Shown: positions 34,809 through 44,255 of the stretch, piece by piece | Position numbering within the stretch: the first letter of the stretch is position 1 | How the letters are laid out: each line of letters begins with the position of its first letter | Origin: TMED23 sp964639965 | Lineage (GTDB): Bacteria > Pseudomonadota > Alphaproteobacteria > Rhodospirillales > UBA2165 | NCBI GenBank assembly: GCA_964639965.1 | Contig: CAZXGI010000006.1 | Span: forward strand, 1-64,000 | Direction of reading: 5' to 3' | DNA length: 64,000 bases | Position numbers and translations under genes: made by a program | Notes under the pieces: model-generated | The model's input: the letters and a program-made list of their open reading frames with translations, nothing else | The model's database searches: none | What the model was told of the DNA's origin: nothing

Positions 34809-36272
34809 TTATTTCTTAGAAAGCCGAAGAGCAACAAAACGCAAGCCGGACTGCCCTTCAATTAGCATTAGAATTGATTTCCGGTTCAATGCTCTGGACT
34901 TTTTAATTTGAGTCTTAACATCTTCAGGCGTTCCAACTTTTTTCTGACTCACTTCGAGAATAATATCTCCTGATTTTAAACCTTTCTCGGCAGCAACCCC
35001 TTCTTTATCAATCGAAACAATTACCACGCCTTTAGATTTCTTGCTAAGATTAAAGCGCTTACGAAGTTCATCTGATACAGAACTTACCGTCAAACCAATA
35101 TCTTCAATAATTACCTTTTCTTGGCTTCCACTTCTTAAATTTGGCGTTAACGCTTTTTCGGCAACCTGCTCCTCATCCATTTCTCCTACGCTCACCTGTG
35201 CTATAATTTTTTTTCGGTCACGCCAAACTTCAACTTCAACTTTCTTGTTTATCTCGGTCTCTGCAACTATTTTTGGCAGACTACGCATCGTTTTAACTAA
35301 GTTATTATTAAATCTTAATATAACATCACCAACTTTGATCCCTCCCTTTGCGGCTGGACTATTCGGGGTCACACTTGCAATTAAAGCACCTACAGCTTCT
35401 TCAAGGCCCAAACTTTCAGCAATTTCATCTGTCACATTCTGAATACGCACACCTAACCAACCGCGTTTAGTTTTACCATATTTAACTAGCTGACGAATAA
35501 CGCTATTCGCGATACCAGTAGGTATCGCAAACCCTATACCTATACTGCCACCAGAAGGGGAAAATATAGCGGTGTTTATACCGATTACCTCTCCTGACAT
35601 ATTAAATAATGGTCCACCGGAGTTGCCTCTATTAATCGAGGCATCAGTTTGGATAAAATCATCGTAGGGACCTGAATTAATGTTCCGTCCTCGCGCTGAT
35701 ACAATACCGGCAGTTACGGTACCCCCAAGGCCAAAAGGATTGCCAATGGCTACAACCCAATCACCAACGCGGATTTTATCCGAGTTACCAAGTTTAACAA
35801 ATGGCAGCACTTTATTTGGCTTTACCCGTAAGACCGCTATGTCGGTTTTAATATCGCGACCAACAACCTCAGCCTTTAAAGTCTTATTATCATGTAAAAT
35901 AACGGTGATCTCATCTGCGCCCTGTATAACGTGATTATTCGTAACCACGATCCCTTTACCATCTATTATGAAGCCAGAACCCAAAGATGTTGATTTCCGG
36001 TGCTGCTTAGGATTATTCCGATCGAAAAATTCACGAAAAAAATCCTCAAAAGGCGAACCTGGGGGAAATTGAGGAAGCTCAGGCTTCTTACCAGCTCTTT
36101 GTTTTGCAACTGCTGTCGTTGAAATATTAACTACCGCAGGAAGTAATTTTTCCGCCAGATTAGCAAAACTCTCTGGCGCTGATCGAGCGTTAGAAGAAGA
36201 TGAAAAAATCATAGATACCAAAAATACTAAAACTATTCTTGGGTATAACAAATTGATTATAGATATGTTCAC
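34809..36272 (-). CDS. degP: DegP/HtrA-family periplasmic serine protease
   Basis: The 487-residue protein starts with an N-terminal hydrophobic signal segment (about residues 8-30). The trypsin-like domain holds the triad His114 (VVTNNHVIQGAD), Asp144 (KTDIAVLRV) and Ser218 (NRGNSGGPLFN). Two PDZ domains follow (about 270-370 and 390-485). It should act as a periplasmic protease and chaperone of the Do family. The start is GTG 36272, with GGAG about 8 bases before it. The HflC-HflK-DUF2065 genes are just upstream on the same strand, a common alphaproteobacterial order. Confidence 0.95.
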   Translation of the reverse strand: MNISIINLLYPRIVLVFLVSMIFSSSSNARSAPESFANLAEKLLPAVVNISTTAVAKQRAGKKPELPQFPPGSPFEDFFREFFDRNNPKQHRKSTSLGSGFIIDGKGIVVTNNHVIQGADEITVILHDNKTLKAEVVGRDIKTDIAVLRVKPNKVLPFVKLGNSDKIRVGDWVVAIGNPFGLGGTVTAGIVSARGRNINSGPYDDFIQTDASINRGNSGGPLFNMSGEVIGINTAIFSPSGGSIGIGFAIPTGIANSVIRQLVKYGKTKRGWLGVRIQNVTDEIAESLGLEEAVGALIASVTPNSPAAKGGIKVGDVILRFNNNLVKTMRSLPKIVAETEINKKVEVEVWRDRKKIIAQVSVGEMDEEQVAEKALTPNLRSGSQEKVIIEDIGLTVSSVSDELRKRFNLSKKSKGVVIVSIDKEGVAAEKGLKSGDIILEVSQKKVGTPEDVKTQIKKSRALNRKSILMLIEGQSGLRFVALRLSKK

Positions 36273-36399
36273 TCTTTATTCTCCAAATACCGAATTAAAA
36301 ATTCCTGCGTAATTCTTGCCTTACTATAACGTTACTTTAAACCACAATCAAAAAGACCAAAAAAATAATGTTCGGGGCCTACTCAGCTCAAGTTTTATT

Positions 36400-36585
36400 T
36401 TAAATACGAACAAGCCAAATACATGTCACTCCTGCGATCACCGCAACCATACCAGCACGACGCAGTATAATATCTGGTTGATCAAGAACCTGAGTCATGA
36501 ATTTCTTCATGGCTTTGGGGAAAATCGCGTATAAAGCACCTTCCAAGGCGACCGCTAGTGCTATCGCTGTTATAATATCTGCCAT
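36400..36585 (-). CDS. DUF2065 family small membrane protein
   Basis: The 61-residue protein has two hydrophobic segments (ITAIALAVALEGALYAIFP and RRAGMVAVIAGVTCIWLVRI) separated by a short polar loop KAMKKFMTQVLDQPDI. This matches the DUF2065 family (YjeT in E. coli), whose gene is often next to hflC. It lies 18 bases after the hflC stop on the same strand and may be co-transcribed. The function is unknown. Confidence 0.85.
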   Translation of the reverse strand: MADIITAIALAVALEGALYAIFPKAMKKFMTQVLDQPDIILRRAGMVAVIAGVTCIWLVRI

Positions 36586-36603
36586 TCGATTCTAAATTTT
36601 TCT

Positions 36604-37482
36604 CTATTTCTTGGGTTTGATCCCATTCGTCTTACCAAAAAATTTAAAAAATTCAGAATCAGGTGACAAAACCATTGTCGTACCCTCACCAAAAGCCTTA
36701 CTGTATGCTTCCATGGAACGATAAAATTCGAAGAAATCCTTATCTTTACCGTATGCATCATTCAAAATTGAGGTCTGCGCTCCCTCTCCAATACCTCGTT
36801 GAATCTGAGCGTTCTTTTGTGCTTCAGCCAATATTACGGTTCTTTTACGATCAGCCTCTGCTTGTGTTTTTGCCTTTAGCTCAGCACCCTGGGCACGAAG
36901 TTTTGCTGCTTCAGCAATCCGCTGCGAACGCATTCGGTTGTATACGGATTGAGAGGTCGTCTCAGGCAAATCGGTTCTTCCAATTCGTACATCAATTACC
37001 TCAATACCAAACTGTGGAGCCTGTTTTTTTAATTGTTCAGTAATTAAACCCATCACATCATCGCGTTTGTTTGACAACATATCACCAAGTAAAACTTTTC
37101 CCACTTCCGATCTAACCGCAGCATTCAATCTACCACCGAAAATTTGCCGAAAATTCGCGTCTGTTTGTGCCGTTTTGAGAAATTCAAGCGGATTGGTTAT
37201 CCTATACCTGACAAATGAATCCACGTTAATTCGTTTTTGATCATTCAAGATAATCTCCTGGGCAGGTGGGTCAAGATCAAGAATCCGTCGATCGTAATAT
37301 CTTACGTTCTGGACAAATGGTAACTTAACCTTCAACCCTGGCTCCAATTCAGCGCGGACTGGGTTACCAAACTGGAGAATTAGAGCTTGTTGCGTTTGAT
37401 GAACAGTAAACAATGAAGCGGACACCAAGATACCGCCAACAATCACAACAAAACCTATTATGGCAAGCACTAGTTTATTCAT
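36604..37482 (-). CDS. hflC: Protease modulator HflC
   Basis: The 292-residue protein has one N-terminal membrane helix (LVLAIIGFVVIVGGILVSASLF), then the SPFH/band-7 domain with QQALILQFGNPVRAELEPGLKVKLPF and a C-terminal coiled-coil rich in Ala, Glu and Lys (residues about 190-240). HflC with HflK forms a large assembly around the FtsH protease in the inner membrane. It overlaps the HflK stop by one base. Its size and layout are normal. Confidence 0.95.
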   Translation of the reverse strand: MNKLVLAIIGFVVIVGGILVSASLFTVHQTQQALILQFGNPVRAELEPGLKVKLPFVQNVRYYDRRILDLDPPAQEIILNDQKRINVDSFVRYRITNPLEFLKTAQTDANFRQIFGGRLNAAVRSEVGKVLLGDMLSNKRDDVMGLITEQLKKQAPQFGIEVIDVRIGRTDLPETTSQSVYNRMRSQRIAEAAKLRAQGAELKAKTQAEADRKRTVILAEAQKNAQIQRGIGEGAQTSILNDAYGKDKDFFEFYRSMEAYSKAFGEGTTMVLSPDSEFFKFFGKTNGIKPKK

Positions 37483-38591
37483 CAGTTTTCTCCCCCACTA
37501 CGTTTTTTTATCTCTGGAAGCGGAAGATAGGGCACCACGCCGGTCCCTCCCTGTCCCTTATCAATAATTACCTTCTCTGAATCCTGAAGCACTTGCTGCA
37601 TCCGCTCTAAATATAATCTTGATCGAGTGACTTTCCGGCCACCTTTATAGGCTTCGTAAACGGATAAAAACCGTTTAGCTTCACCTTCAGCCTCACGTAC
37701 AAGCTTTTCCTTATATGCTGTTGCTTCCTGTATCATTCTCTCAGCTTCACCTTTAGCCTTGGGGATAATATCGTTTGCGTAGGCTTGCGCTTCATTTTGT
37801 TGTCGTTCCCTATCCTGCTTGGCACGTTGTACATCGTTGAATGCGTCAATGACTTGTGTTGGAGGTTCAACCTTCTGCATTTTTACCGAATCGATAAAAA
37901 CACCCGCACCATAGCTATCAAGAATTTTCTGCAAAACCTCATGGGTTTTACTTTCAACTTGCTGGCGTTGTTTAGCCAAAGCATCTTCCAATGTATTTTG
38001 GCCTACGATCTCGCGTATAGCACTTTCTGATGCCAACTTGACTGTCTCTTCTGGATTCCGAATGTTAAACAAAAACTCAGCGGCATTCTTAATTCTCCAC
38101 TGGACCTGATAATCAATATCGATGATATTCTGGTCTCCAGTAAGCATCAGGCTTTCCTCTGGAACATCACGAACATTAGTCGCACGAGCTCCTCCTGAAC
38201 CAACTTGACGGAAACCAACGCTTGTAATATTCGTGTTTGTTACATCAGGCGTAAAAACCTGACCGATCGGCGCAGGGAACCAATAGTTTAAACCGGGCGT
38301 GGTCATTTGAACAAATCGACCAAATAAAAGCTCAACTCCTTGTTCACTTGGTTGCACCCTGTAGAAACCAGTACCTAGCCAAACGATTATAGCAGCCAAA
38401 ATTAGTAGTATGATCCGTTTTGGTCCCCCACTACCGCCAGGCAGAAATTTCTTAAATTTATCCTGGCTGCGCCTTAACATCTCTTCTATGTCAGGTGGCT
38501 GCTGCCCGGATTGGCCTCCTCCACCCCAAGGGCCTTGTCCGCCACCACCTGATCCACCCCAGGGGCCTCCACGTTGGATATCCCATACCAT
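37482..38591 (-). CDS. hflK: FtsH protease activity modulator HflK
   Basis: From the ATG at 38591, which has GAGGAAA 5-6 bases upstream, the protein starts MVWDIQRGGPWGGSGGGG. This glycine-rich N-terminal region is typical of HflK, as is the single membrane helix (ILLILAAIIVWLGTGFYRV) and the band-7 domain. A Gln/Glu/Ala-rich coiled coil (about residues 245-310) follows. It pairs with HflC. An upstream TTG/ATG at 38627 is possible but less well supported. Confidence 0.95.
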   Translation of the reverse strand: MVWDIQRGGPWGGSGGGGQGPWGGGGQSGQQPPDIEEMLRRSQDKFKKFLPGGSGGPKRIILLILAAIIVWLGTGFYRVQPSEQGVELLFGRFVQMTTPGLNYWFPAPIGQVFTPDVTNTNITSVGFRQVGSGGARATNVRDVPEESLMLTGDQNIIDIDYQVQWRIKNAAEFLFNIRNPEETVKLASESAIREIVGQNTLEDALAKQRQQVESKTHEVLQKILDSYGAGVFIDSVKMQKVEPPTQVIDAFNDVQRAKQDRERQQNEAQAYANDIIPKAKGEAERMIQEATAYKEKLVREAEGEAKRFLSVYEAYKGGRKVTRSRLYLERMQQVLQDSEKVIIDKGQGGTGVVPYLPLPEIKKRSGGEN

Positions 38592-38715
38592 TATTTTTTC
38601 CTCATCTATTAGAACACAGAAAATCACTGCATTAATTAAAGTTTATCTATTTGCAAAATACTGTTCTGCCTTATATGACAGGTTTAGCACCCTTGCAACG
38701 ATGCCTCAATCTTGT

Positions 38716-38739
38716 ATTGCCTAGTGGCCAATTTTTTTA
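38716..38739 (+). terminator. Hairpin with T-tract in the leader of the Mrp gene (weak)
   Basis: On the plus strand ATTGCC-TAGT-GGCCAAT forms a short stem with one bulged C, followed directly by TTTTTTTA. It lies 35 bases before the Mrp start codon, so it could act as an attenuator or be chance. No upstream promoter can be pointed to with confidence. Confidence 0.25.
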
Positions 38740-38773
38740 TTCAATATGCAATTGAAAACATGGAGCCTTAAAT

Positions 38774-39877
38774 ATGTCGAATGTTACCGCTGAGCAAGTC
38801 CTAGAAGCTCTAAAAACAGTAAAATATCCTGATCAGAACAAAAATATTGTAGAATTAGATATGGTTTCAGGGCTTCAATTAAAAAATGGGCACGTAGCAT
38901 TTGGGATTGAGGTTGATGCTGAAAGAGGTTCTCAGCTTGAACCTCTCAGAAAAGCGGCGGAGCAAGTAGTTCATGATCTTCCCGGAGTACTAACAGTAAC
39001 CGCTGTATTAACGGCAGAGCGGCAGGCCTCTTCTGCAGTAAAACAATCTCCAGAAAATCAGTCATCAAATACTCAACCCAGTGCTCAACCAGCTGCATTC
39101 CAAAAACTGGATATCCTTGGTATCGATTCTGTTATCGCGATCGCCTCAGGTAAAGGTGGCGTCGGAAAATCAACAACAGCTGTCAATTTAGCACTTGCAA
39201 TGGCTGCAAAAGGTAAAACAGTGGGGCTACTTGATGCTGATATTTATGGTCCATCCATTCCGCTGATGTTGGGGATCACGGAGAAGCCTTCCCAAACAGA
39301 AAGCGGTTTGATTGCACCGCTGGAAAATCACGGACTTAAATGTATGTCGATCGGTTTTCTAATCGATGAAACCACTGCAATGATATGGCGGGGGCCAATG
39401 GCTACAGGTGCGCTAGAGCAGTTAATCAAAGATGTTGCGTGGGGGCAATTAGATTGTCTCGTAATTGACCTCCCCCCAGGTACTGGTGATATTCATCTAA
39501 CGATGGCTCAACGAATACCAATATCTGGGGCTATAATTGTATCAACGCCTCAAGACGTCGCCCTGGCTGATGCCCGGAAAGGAATGAATATGTTTGAAAA
39601 GGTTGATATTCCAGTTTTTGGTTTAATTGAAAATATGAGCTATTTTAATTGCCCCAAATGCGGTGAACGGACGGAAATTTTTAGCCATGGTGGAGCCCGC
39701 AAAGAATCTCAAAAGCTAGGAGTCGACTTCTTAGGCGAAATTCCACTGGATGTTTCCATTCGCGAAACTTCTGACAAAGGACAACCTATTGTTGTGTCCG
39801 AACCGTCTTCCATGCATTCAACCAGCTATCTAGAAATTGGCGATAAAATTTGGGCAAAAATCGATAAATTAAAATAG
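38774..39877 (+). CDS. apbC: Mrp/NBP35-family Fe-S cluster carrier protein (ApbC)
   Basis: The 367-residue protein has an N-terminal MIP18/FeSD-like domain (residues about 1-90), a Ser/Gln-rich linker, and the deviant Walker A IAIASGKGGVGKSTTAVNLALAMA, typical of the MinD-like Mrp family. The C-terminal CPKCGERTEIF gives the CxxC that holds the bridging [4Fe-4S] cluster. It delivers Fe-S clusters to target apo-proteins. It diverges from HflK and is on its own. Confidence 0.93.
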   Translation: MSNVTAEQVLEALKTVKYPDQNKNIVELDMVSGLQLKNGHVAFGIEVDAERGSQLEPLRKAAEQVVHDLPGVLTVTAVLTAERQASSAVKQSPENQSSNTQPSAQPAAFQKLDILGIDSVIAIASGKGGVGKSTTAVNLALAMAAKGKTVGLLDADIYGPSIPLMLGITEKPSQTESGLIAPLENHGLKCMSIGFLIDETTAMIWRGPMATGALEQLIKDVAWGQLDCLVIDLPPGTGDIHLTMAQRIPISGAIIVSTPQDVALADARKGMNMFEKVDIPVFGLIENMSYFNCPKCGERTEIFSHGGARKESQKLGVDFLGEIPLDVSIRETSDKGQPIVVSEPSSMHSTSYLEIGDKIWAKIDKLK

Positions 39878-39985
39878 ATTCTTCAATGCATAATCTTTGC
39901 AAATAGTTCCTCTTATCAATCTAAAACGTTATCCCTACCTTATCAATTTTGAAAGAAATCTGGTCAAATTGAGATAAATATTGTG

Positions 39986-40999
39986 CTACTTTAATAGATA
40001 TGTGAGGGACGTCTCGACTTCTAACCAATCAACGAGTTCATTCTCGGGCAGGATAATTTCCAAACGCGAATCTCGGCGGTAGGCAATAGGTGAAAAAGTT
40101 ATTTCATTTTTGACACGATCAATCAAAAACCAACTCTTGTCTGTCCTAAAAACACCCTTAAGCCGCTCAATATTGAGGATACTTTTAGGTCCTGGGGGAC
40201 CAAGGAAATCAATCAAAGCCCCATAATTAAATATATCTTCGTAGGAAAAAATCCACCCACAACCTTTGTAACCAGCTCCATTATTTTCCACACGAATGGG
40301 AATACCAGGTTCAGGATTGTTAATCTTAGTTAAGACTGCTTTCTTCTCATGGACGTGTAAATTTGGGAAAAGTGGTAATCTTTCAGTGTACGACCTCATA
40401 TTCAATAGCTCGGTATCGATATTCCCCATTACTGTTTCGGCAACAGCCAGTTTTGGTGGAAACAAAGCCGCAGCCCACGCGTAATAGCGATCGATGTCAC
40501 CTTTATTTGCAAGATCCGTTTTACTTGCAACTAGGACATCAGCCAAATGAACTTGATCACGAAACACCTCAACCTCTTGGATACGTTGATCACCAATAAA
40601 GCGCGGATCAACGAAACAAATTACGGCGCCAACATCGACAATATCCTTAAGGTCTGCATTTCTGAGTTCATCCAAAATACCAGCGGGATGCCCAATTCCA
40701 GTCGGTTCAATTAATAAACGGTCAGGCTTCCTCCTTCTCAATATCTCCGCTATAGCAACTTTCATAGGCATATTCACCGCGCAACACATGCATCCACCGG
40801 GAATTTCACGTATGATTATTTTTTCTTCATTAACCGTGTTAAATGCTGTCTGATCAATAGCCACCTCACCAAATTCATTCACCAAAATTGCCCAGCTTTC
40901 ATTTTTTGGCTTGCGCGATAATAAAGAACGAATGGCAGTTGTTTTCCCAACACCAAAAAACCCAGTAAACAATGTAGTTGGGATTTTAAGTTTAGTCAT
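39986..40999 (-). CDS. CobW-like G3E GTPase, probable metallochaperone
   Basis: The 337-residue protein has the P-loop FTGFFGVGKTTAIRSLL (residues about 11-27), NEFGEVAID and the GGCMCC metal-binding motif (70-73), all of the COG0523 family. The C-terminal CobW_C domain is recognisable in the WIFSYEDIFNYGALIDFL region. Family members deliver Zn, Co or other metals. It is a second CobW, distinct from the one at 60368-61402, and lacks the His/acid-rich loop of that protein. The neighbour upstream is a glycosyltransferase, so which metal target it serves is unclear. Confidence 0.88.
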   Translation of the reverse strand: MTKLKIPTTLFTGFFGVGKTTAIRSLLSRKPKNESWAILVNEFGEVAIDQTAFNTVNEEKIIIREIPGGCMCCAVNMPMKVAIAEILRRRKPDRLLIEPTGIGHPAGILDELRNADLKDIVDVGAVICFVDPRFIGDQRIQEVEVFRDQVHLADVLVASKTDLANKGDIDRYYAWAAALFPPKLAVAETVMGNIDTELLNMRSYTERLPLFPNLHVHEKKAVLTKINNPEPGIPIRVENNGAGYKGCGWIFSYEDIFNYGALIDFLGPPGPKSILNIERLKGVFRTDKSWFLIDRVKNEITFSPIAYRRDSRLEIILPENELVDWLEVETSLTYLLK

Positions 41000-41014
41000 A
41001 ATAAAATCGCCATT

Positions 41015-41848
41015 CTATATTTCATACTTCATAAGTCTAAGCGATAACTCACTTGCCATGTAACGAGCAACTGCCTCTTCGCTACATTTCTCTTCCCACC
41101 ATAAATGAGTTTTATTTGAAATCTCTTGTAATTTTTCCTCATCGGCCAAAAGACTGTCTGCGATGGGTTTAAGCTTACTCCAATCATCAAGCTCGACAAC
41201 TGGCCATCCTATGTTAAACCAAGTCGGCGATTGCCGGGGCGCAACAACCACACACCCCGCACGCATCGCCTCATAAATGCGGTGAGTATCATAACTTTTC
41301 CCGCTAGGACAAAGTGCCAATTTAGTCTGCGCCATATTATGGGCGTATACATTATATTGAATCTCGGCAAATTGTTTTATTATTATATTTTTGTTATTGG
41401 GTTCTAATAAAAAATCTTTTTCCATAGAAGAAAAAAAATCTTCCCTGTTATCTGCCTGCCCCATAAAAAAAAGATCAATAGAACGATCCACCATCGGCTG
41501 AATTTCCAGACTTGATATATTCTTGTTACAACCCAGTGGCAGATTGTAAACACTATGAGGGAAAGGAGCGAATGGTACATAATTTCTAAATACTGCAAAG
41601 GCTTTATTTAAATAATCTGGTATTTTATGATCTTTATCGTTTACTTGATAGACAACAACGGGCAGATCCGTAGCAATATCCAGCTTTTTAGACTGAGGAG
41701 TAATAAAAAAAACAAAACGTTCTGCGATCCGCAAAGGAACAAGGTAATTTTCAAGCCGATTGAGAACGACCACGATATGTTCCCATTCTGCGCAGTTCTC
41801 AGGGAGATCCCAAACAACGTCTAGGTTATTAAATCTTGGATAGGACAT
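41015..41848 (-). CDS. Exostosin-like glycosyltransferase
   Basis: The 277-residue protein has the motif LALCPSGKSYDTHRIYEAMRAGCVVVAPRQSPT near the C-terminus, the exostosin-family pattern in which a conserved acidic residue follows a 'RIYEA' core. A region with PFAPFPHSVYNLPLG and a DLFFMGQADNRED segment precede it. It is probably an inverting sugar transferase of the cytoplasm or membrane face, for a cell-surface glycan. It overlaps no cobalamin function and lies 15 bases upstream of the CobW-like gene on the same strand. Confidence 0.75.
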   Translation of the reverse strand: MSYPRFNNLDVVWDLPENCAEWEHIVVVLNRLENYLVPLRIAERFVFFITPQSKKLDIATDLPVVVYQVNDKDHKIPDYLNKAFAVFRNYVPFAPFPHSVYNLPLGCNKNISSLEIQPMVDRSIDLFFMGQADNREDFFSSMEKDFLLEPNNKNIIIKQFAEIQYNVYAHNMAQTKLALCPSGKSYDTHRIYEAMRAGCVVVAPRQSPTWFNIGWPVVELDDWSKLKPIADSLLADEEKLQEISNKTHLWWEEKCSEEAVARYMASELSLRLMKYEI

Positions 41849-41931
41849 TCTAATTCCTCAAATAATAGAATAACATAAATCAGAAAAAAAGTCTGCTATC
41901 CGACCAAGAAAAGACTTGTTATAAAATATAT

Positions 41932-42948
41932 ATGTCAAAACCTTTCAATAAATTAAATAAACCTCTCCATGGGGGCGATCTAACTGCCGCAACAAAAACG
42001 TTCGGCATACCAGAAGACCAATGGATTGACCTTTCAACCGGTATTAATAGTGAATCCTATCCAAATATACATTTGGACAAGAAAGTGATCAGAACTCTTC
42101 CCACAATCGATGATATGACAATTCTCTTAAACGGAGCCAGAAAATTTTATCGAGCGAATAAGGATTGCGAAATCATTGCCGGACCTGGCACTCAATCAAT
42201 CCTGCAAATCCTGCCACTCCTCTTTCCTAGCCAAAAAGTTGCTATTTTATCACCCACTTATAGTGAACATCAATATACTTGGGAACAAGCCGGCAATAAA
42301 GTTATGTGCATCAACACACTAAACTCGATTCCCCGAGACGTTATTGCGGTAGTGGTTAACCCAAATAATCCGGATGGCAAAAAATATCAGGTCGAAGATA
42401 TTTTAAAACTTTCGGAAAAATTGATTTTGCTGATTGTAGACGAAGCATTTTGTGATAACTCACCAGATTTGAGTACCATCCCTCATTTAGCTGGTCACAA
42501 CATCCTTGTCTTACGCTCATTAGGAAAGTTCTTCGGGCTAGCAGGGTTACGTCTTGGTTTTGCAATTGGTATGTCTTCAATTACTCAAAGCCTCTCTGCC
42601 CGCCTTGGACCGTGGGCGGTTTCGGGACCAGCAATTGAAATCGGCTCCCGAGCTCTATTAGACAGTTCTTGGATTTCAAAAATGCGCAAGACATTAAAAG
42701 CTCAAAGCTCTCGTCTAAATCGCATATTAGCCGAAAATAAACTTTCTGTTATTGGCAACACAGATTTATTTACTCTCATATCAACCGAACGAGCTTTTGA
42801 ACTTTATAGCGCTCTTGCTAAAGAGGGCATTTTAGTTAGGCGTTTTGAAGAGCACCCAAATTGGATAAGAATAGGCTTGCCTGGAACAGAAATTGAATGG
42901 CAGAAACTCGAATGTGTTTTAAATGCGACGCTTAAACACTATCAATAA
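41932..42948 (+). CDS. cobD: Threonine-phosphate decarboxylase (CobD of Salmonella, CobC of P. denitrificans)
   Basis: The 338-residue protein is a PLP fold-type I aminotransferase-like enzyme: LHGGDLTAATKTFGI at the N-terminus, DLSTGIN, VNPNNPDG, IVDEAFCD and the PLP lysine in VLRSLGKFFGLAGLRLG. It makes (R)-1-amino-2-propanol phosphate for the lower-loop linker of cobalamin. Its 3' end overlaps the convergent cobB 3' end by 17 bases. It starts at 41932 with little ribosome-site signal. Confidence 0.92.
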   Translation: MSKPFNKLNKPLHGGDLTAATKTFGIPEDQWIDLSTGINSESYPNIHLDKKVIRTLPTIDDMTILLNGARKFYRANKDCEIIAGPGTQSILQILPLLFPSQKVAILSPTYSEHQYTWEQAGNKVMCINTLNSIPRDVIAVVVNPNNPDGKKYQVEDILKLSEKLILLIVDEAFCDNSPDLSTIPHLAGHNILVLRSLGKFFGLAGLRLGFAIGMSSITQSLSARLGPWAVSGPAIEIGSRALLDSSWISKMRKTLKAQSSRLNRILAENKLSVIGNTDLFTLISTERAFELYSALAKEGILVRRFEEHPNWIRIGLPGTEIEWQKLECVLNATLKHYQ

Positions 42949-44251
42949 TATGAGAGAATGAACCCATTACAGAACCACGCTTTGATCCCATCTCTGGTAA
43001 TTTCTCTCCCCGAGAATTACGCATATAGAATAAATTTTTAACTCTGTCATTCTCAACTATGTTGCAATAATGAAATTCATGACCTTTAAAACTAGAGCCT
43101 GCTTTCCCCAGACTTCCCTCATCAATGAGTGATAGTTGACGGTAACCCAAATTCAATTTCGGTTTAGAAAATGATGTTTTAATTGGCAGAAGATCAAGCA
43201 TTTCATGCGATTTTCCATTTCTGTCTATTAATGATTCGCCCAAAACCATAAACCCGCCGCATTCGCCATAAATCACTGCTTCATTAGCTGCTGCTATTTT
43301 CATTTTTTCCTTAAACTCTTGATTTGCAGAAATTTCAGAAGCATAAAGTTCGGGGTATCCACCAGGCAAATAAATACTGTCCGCATGCGAGTGGGGGGCC
43401 TCCCCAGCCACAGGTGAGAAAAAAGTTACGGTAACGCCTCGGGAACGCCAAGCATCCAAAACATAATCGTAACAAAAAGAAAATGCATTATCACAAGCAA
43501 CAGCAATATGCTGCCCTAAGATCGGAACAGGTAAATAATTTTTAAGCGTTGCTGTGCTTTTCGAACTTCTAGCAAGCTTATAAAGCAAGTCTAGATCAAT
43601 GTGATTTCTGACTAATTCTGAGGCCCTATTGAGCCACTCGTCAAGGTCAAAAATTTCACGTGCCTGAATTAGACCTAAATGCCTGTTTGGCAGCGTTAAT
43701 GTATCATGCTGCGGAATACAGCCTATACAAGTTAGTTTAGTATGTGAAAGAGCTTCTTTCAAAATACGTTCATGATTATCACTTCCTACCCGATTAAAAA
43801 TGACACCAGAAATTTCAATGTCAGCGCGATAATTTAGAAAACCTTCAACTAAAGCTGCAACCGAAGAACCTTGACCCTTAGCGTCAACAACCAAAACAAC
43901 GGGCCAGCCCAGCCATTTAGCTGCGTCTGCTGTACTTCCAAGGTTCATTGATTTTCCCGAGGGCGCTCCATCAAACAATCCCATAACACCTTCGGCAATA
44001 ACAAAATCATTCTTTCCCTCTGCCGATACACGTTGGTGTGCAAGTGTTTCGTCGCGCATACCCCACAAATCAATATTCCGGCACAACTCGCCAGAAGCAG
44101 AAAAATGATAGGCAGCGTCGATATAATCTGGGCCAATTTTAATCGAACTGACTTTTATACCCGCATTCCTTATCGCACGTAACAAGCCCAAGGTGATAAC
44201 GGTTTTACCATTACCCGAAGCTGGAGCTGCTATAACTATACCAGAAGCCAT
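42932..44251 (-). CDS. cobB: Cobyrinate/hydrogenobyrinate a,c-diamide synthase
   Basis: From the ATG at 44251, with GAGGA about 8 bases before it and four bases after the cobA stop, the protein starts MASGIVIAAPASGNGKTVITLGLLRA, the P-loop of CobB. A glutamine amidotransferase domain is at the C-terminus with catalytic Cys in AVIYGECGGFMVLGES. It amidates the a and c side chains using ATP and glutamine. It is co-transcribed with cobA. Confidence 0.95.
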   Translation of the reverse strand: MASGIVIAAPASGNGKTVITLGLLRAIRNAGIKVSSIKIGPDYIDAAYHFSASGELCRNIDLWGMRDETLAHQRVSAEGKNDFVIAEGVMGLFDGAPSGKSMNLGSTADAAKWLGWPVVLVVDAKGQGSSVAALVEGFLNYRADIEISGVIFNRVGSDNHERILKEALSHTKLTCIGCIPQHDTLTLPNRHLGLIQAREIFDLDEWLNRASELVRNHIDLDLLYKLARSSKSTATLKNYLPVPILGQHIAVACDNAFSFCYDYVLDAWRSRGVTVTFFSPVAGEAPHSHADSIYLPGGYPELYASEISANQEFKEKMKIAAANEAVIYGECGGFMVLGESLIDRNGKSHEMLDLLPIKTSFSKPKLNLGYRQLSLIDEGSLGKAGSSFKGHEFHYCNIVENDRVKNLFYMRNSRGEKLPEMGSKRGSVMGSFSHIIDSV

Positions 44252-44255
44252 TGAT

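Noticed and set aside
39878..39985. AT-rich inverted repeat between the convergent apbC and CobW-like genes
   Set aside because: The arms (CAATTTTGA and TCAAATTG) are imperfect, contain hardly any G:C pairs and lack a T-tract.
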